Shown here piece by piece: positions 60,549 to 64,000 of a stretch of DNA of 64,000 bases; positions within the stretch are counted from its first letter, which is position 1; each line of letters begins with the position of its first letter. The notes below the pieces were generated by a model. The model saw nothing but the letters and a program-made list of their open reading frames with translations. It ran no database searches and was not told the origin of the DNA. This stretch comes from Diphasiastrum complanatum (lineage: Eukaryota > Streptophyta > Lycopodiopsida > Lycopodiales > Lycopodiaceae): positions 20,791,635-20,855,634 of the forward strand of contig CM055093.1 of NCBI GenBank assembly GCA_029204225.1, written 5' to 3'. A program made the translations under genes and the position numbers.

Positions 60549-62429
60549 TGTTGGAAATTGGGCGATGTTGGAAAGAGGGAATGACGATTCGATAATTCAA
60601 AGTCTGTAAATGAACTATCGAGCACAATAGAATAAGCCTTCTTTCCTAATGCATGACTACGCCTATCAATAATTGAACAATCACGTTCAATCTTTTAGCA
60701 ACTAACTTTGAAATCATTAGCACGAAAGTGATTTTGTAGCCAAACAATTTCAAAGTACGAAGTGATGTGTAGAATGTTGCAACGTTGAAGTATTCAACAA
60801 AACAGATGAAACCATAAGACATTTATCAGTTACAAATAACTATAGAGAAGCATACATTTTGACATGATATTGAACGCAATAAGAAGATAGATTGATTCAG
60901 TTAGTAGCATGTACAAATCAAATGATGAGAGCACAAAACAATAATGGACAAAATCGCATACTCTAAGCTATCTCTGAGTAACTGAAAACTCCGTCTAATG
61001 CACTTCCATTGATAAGCTACCAATAAGCACGAATAACAATACTCTAATAGAACTCTGAAAGAAAACTGAACTAGAGAGTTGTACACAACAACAAAATGCG
61101 CGATTTCTGACACAAGGTTCCGACGGATTCAAAAAAATTTCATAATCCGTCGGAATCTGACATACTAATACGTTGGAATCTGACACAAAAAAAAATTTGC
61201 CAAAAACATTTTTTTTTTATAGACGTCGGACTCCGACGGCCAATAAAAATGTCAGAATCCGACATCCCATTAAAAGACTGCAGCTTTTTAAATGGATGAC
61301 GTCACATGTCCGTGCAAAAAAAAAAAAAAGCACAAAGCGGACATTGGATTCCGACGGATAATACAGATGTCGGAATCCAACGTCCGTGACCGAATTCTCA
61401 AAGCCGCGTCATTTTTCTAGGGTTTTCTTATTTTTTATTCTTGCAGGAGATTGTTGGAGATTGGTTTTTGGCGCTTCTTCTCAACTCTATCAATTCCATT
61501 TGTCTCATTCCAAGTACGATTCTTTTGTTTTGTTATGTGCAACTAAGATTTCTTTCTTTGTAACTTTTTCTTGTACACTATCTTCCTTGTATTGTATATT
61601 TTGTGTAGTTAAACACAAATATGTGTCTTAGTGATTTATGATCATGAGCGAATGAGAGAGGAAGAGAAGGATGTGTGTGAGAGACATGAGAGAGAGAGAG
61701 CAAGAAAATATAGATGAAGAGTTTGATTTAATATTATGTTCTTTGTAAATTTTAGGGTTTAGATTTAATGTTATTTTCTTTGTGAAATAGTGTGAGACTG
61801 AGAGCTCTTGAGGTTTGAATGAAGTTCATAACCAGCTCCACCATCAAAGATGTAGAGCTACCACTTTTTCTCACTGATTGATCCAGTATGGCTATCTTGT
61901 TGTTACTCCCTATTGAGCCATAAAGGGTAATCCATCGTTGCCTGATACATATAAAATGAGATATCAGGTAGAGAAAGCTAGTGAAGCGTGCTCGGTATGA
62001 TGACATTTTTGTTGAAAATCAAAACTCAAAATGAACTTTGAAGAGTGCCATTGACTCACTATCTCCGTTGGAAGCTTGAGATATCTTGGCTATGGGGTGC
62101 TTAATTATCTTTGCTCTATGAGTTAGAACCCAATTTTCCTTGCAAGATAGTTGGAGAGCTGGCCTACCATCGTTGCTAGATGAGTGAGCCATCTAACCAT
62201 TCAATCACATTATAGTTGTTGAGGAATTAAACGTTGACTTCCAAAATTGTTTCTAGATCTGAGCGATAGCTTTTTCATAGGCTTTTATGACAACTTTGTC
62301 GTTGCCAACTCAAAAGATGCCTTGCCCTTGAAACGATCAAACTTGCCTTGGAATCCAACCAATGACTATTTCTAGGTTTTGACATTTCAGAACAATTGTC
62401 TCAACTCCTCTGGCAAGATAGGATGTTAT
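60549..62429. other. gene-free stretch with LTR-like and TIR-like repeats
   Basis: The first few hundred bases, next to the degraded primer-binding site, are probably the 5' LTR of the copia remnant. It holds a dense cluster of GTCGGAATCC/TCCGACGG phrases (61110-61385), a short GA run (about 61688-61701), and minus-strand sequence that may extend the relic starting at 62430. No gene was recognised. Confidence 0.4.
61110..61385. repeat. cluster of GTCGGAATCC-type inverted motifs
   Basis: Seven occurrences of a TCCGACGG or GTCGGAATCC phrase, in both orientations, lie within 275 bp (about 61117, 61149, 61171, 61224, 61251, 61341 and 61370). Poly-A tracts separate them. The arrangement resembles nested terminal inverted repeats or a MITE, with no transposase in sight. 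Confidence 0.65.
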
Positions 62430-63980
62430 GGTCCTTCCGCATAGAGCATATTATCATGTCCGTGGCTGTGGGATCGAGTTCTCGAAGGATCCGTTCTTTG
62501 TCCAGATTTGCCATGTCCAGCTGCCCTTGCAATAAGTGAACTTGTTGCTTGTGGCATCCGGAACGACTTTATCGACATGATCTTGTACAGTAGTGAGCGC
62601 ATTTTGGAGTGTTGTGACGTATTTCTCCAAGGCATCTGAATGTTGTTGTGCCTTCTTCAGTTTCGCTTTGGATTTTTCTTCATGTTGTTTGGCGATCTTT
62701 AACTCTCTATTCATCTGAATGACCTTCTGGGTGATAAGTGTGTTTTCTGATCCCAAATTTGGAATTCATTTATCCATGGAAGTCTTTGCATCCATCATGT
62801 TCTGGATCATTCGCACAAGGTGTGAGACTAAGCCAAGGGCATCACCAGCATTCAAGGTTGTTGATGTAGTAGCAACAGTAGGAGCAGGAGCTCCAGATCC
62901 TGTAGCTTGTCTAGATTGGCCTTGAATTTTTACTTGGGGATCTTCCTCTTTGAAGAATGTCTTCTTTTGCATACCCACCTGGCACTGTGGCGTCGAACTG
63001 CTTCGGTGACACAACTGCAAAAGCGACTCTGATGGTATCTGGTGCCTGATTTTATGGATATGTTTGTCGGCCTATCTGAAATTGTTGTGCAGACATCTCA
63101 TATATTTTATCTATCTGTAAAGGGTCGAAATCATCAATCATATCCGTAAACTGCTGGATTTCTGGGGAAATAGCTTTGGTTTGTGGTGAGGCGGCTTGAG
63201 CAATTGTGATTGGAATTGTAGATCCAATTGTCACAAACGGCCCTTGGGAGGAATCAGAGGCAAGGGTAGCTACAGTGGCTGAGGGGATGGATAGTTTAGT
63301 GCAAGTTGCAATAGGGGGTATTGGCATAGCTAATGATGGTGGCCAAGTGCGACGACAAGACGTAGAAGGCGAGTAGGGAATGACAATCTCGCTGCATACT
63401 CGTTACGACTCTAAGAGCCGGTTTCCTGGTAGGATGATTCGGTTGGTGCTACTTCATAGGTGGCTAGCACGGAATCAGCATGAAATCTGTGTACCTTCTT
63501 ATCTAAGTATGAGGCGGCTAAGGAGGAAAGAAGAGAGCCAGCAGTGAACTGTTGTTTAGAATTACTCTTAATTGCTCTCTTCAGTTCTCCAAAGATCGTC
63601 TTGAACCAGTTGTATGGTTACGGTTTCCTTATCTAATTCGTAGTTAGATTCTACCAGGCGATGGAGGATCTGGAAAGAGATCCTTTCCTTCTTGAGGTTG
63701 CCAACCATCAGGAAGTTGAAGTTGTGTAGCAGCATGGAGGGCCAGATCTCTAATGGCCTCTAACAAGTAACCATGATTAGTGTGATACAGTTGGATGGTG
63801 GTGTCCATAAAAGACTTGATGACTGACTTGGCATGCTTGTGGTTTGGAGTTGTTCGAGGTCCAGAAACTATCCCTATGGCAGCAAGGGCAGCCTCAATGA
63901 CCCACACCTTGTGGTTAGCTTAAGTGATATGAAACTTGGACTTGTCTTCATTCCAAGTACTAAAGCCTTTAGTAATAAAC
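62430..63980 (-). pseudogene. unrecognised gag-like or orphan ORF relic
   Basis: A chain of minus-strand frames separated by a few stops and frameshifts reads as one decayed protein, from the window edge downward: a helical start (63644-63907, AIRDLALHAATQL); a segment in another frame (about 63440-63610, WFKTIFGELKRAIKSNS and LLSSLAASYLDKKVHRF); a Ser/Thr/Pro-rich part with FTDMIDDFDPLQIDKIYEM (63052-63327); an Ala/Pro/Thr-rich part (62766-63020); and a coiled-coil rich in K, E and Q (about 62560-62756, EEKSKAKLKKAQQHSDALEK). No known domain was recognised. A weakly similar stretch at 7640-7880 suggests a repeat family. Confidence 0.5.
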
Positions 63981-64000
63981 TCCATAAGAAAAGTGAGGGA

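Noticed and set aside
1-64000. CRISPR arrays, operons or defence islands
   Set aside because: No regular spacer-repeat array or co-directional prokaryotic gene set exists; the genes have plant introns.

Overview
The window is nuclear DNA from a land plant. Three genes are split by GT-AG introns with phase-consistent joins, and most of the remainder is decayed plant LTR-retrotransposon and DNA-transposon sequence with AT-rich spacers and GA/CT microsatellites. The species cannot be fixed from sequence alone. The repeat-rich, weakly gene-dense character would fit a fern, a gymnosperm or a large-genome angiosperm. No bacterial-style operon, CRISPR array, tRNA or rRNA gene was seen.

Three host genes, all on the minus strand, could be assembled. 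(1) 265-2598: an NRT1/PTR (NPF) membrane transporter of about 610 residues in five exons, the first tentative. (2) 10964-12163: a complete four-exon chalcone isomerase-type gene encoding 230 residues, with a TATA box and a cluster of ACGT-core and MYB-type motifs upstream. Apart from exon 3 its exons are too short or too AUG-poor to stand out as open frames. (3) 45978-56422: a 10.4-kb, four-exon gene for an 865-residue pentatricopeptide-repeat protein with a C-terminal SMR-like domain, whose third intron of 5.4 kb holds a probable hAT- or Mutator-like non-autonomous transposon with a target duplication.

The rest is a repeat graveyard. There are six Ty1/copia remnants: 4.9-7.4, 14.0-15.35, 15.4-17.2, 26.95-29.25, 33.2-35.4 and 58.2-60.5 kb. 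There are two Ty3/gypsy remnants with chromodomain-type tails: 21.2-22.4 minus and 43.4-44.2 plus. A CACTA (En/Spm, Tnp2-type) transposase relic lies at 8.8-10.3 kb. An unusual LTR element at 22.4-26.4 kb has an LTR copy in inverted orientation at 18.2-19.0 kb; both LTR copies are studded with CACGTG-type palindromes. A multi-frame, gag-like unrecognised relic occupies 62.4-64.0 kb, with a possible distant copy near 7.7 kb.

The three genes show no functional link with one another: transporter, flavonoid enzyme and organellar RNA-binding protein. The strongest unusual signals are the chalcone isomerase with a substituted active-site position, the inverted LTR pair, a perfect 30-bp foldback at 45452-45520, repeated loss of the integrase core in separate copia copies, and the GC-rich transposon in the PPR intron. 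I did not find a convincing wholly new biological system.
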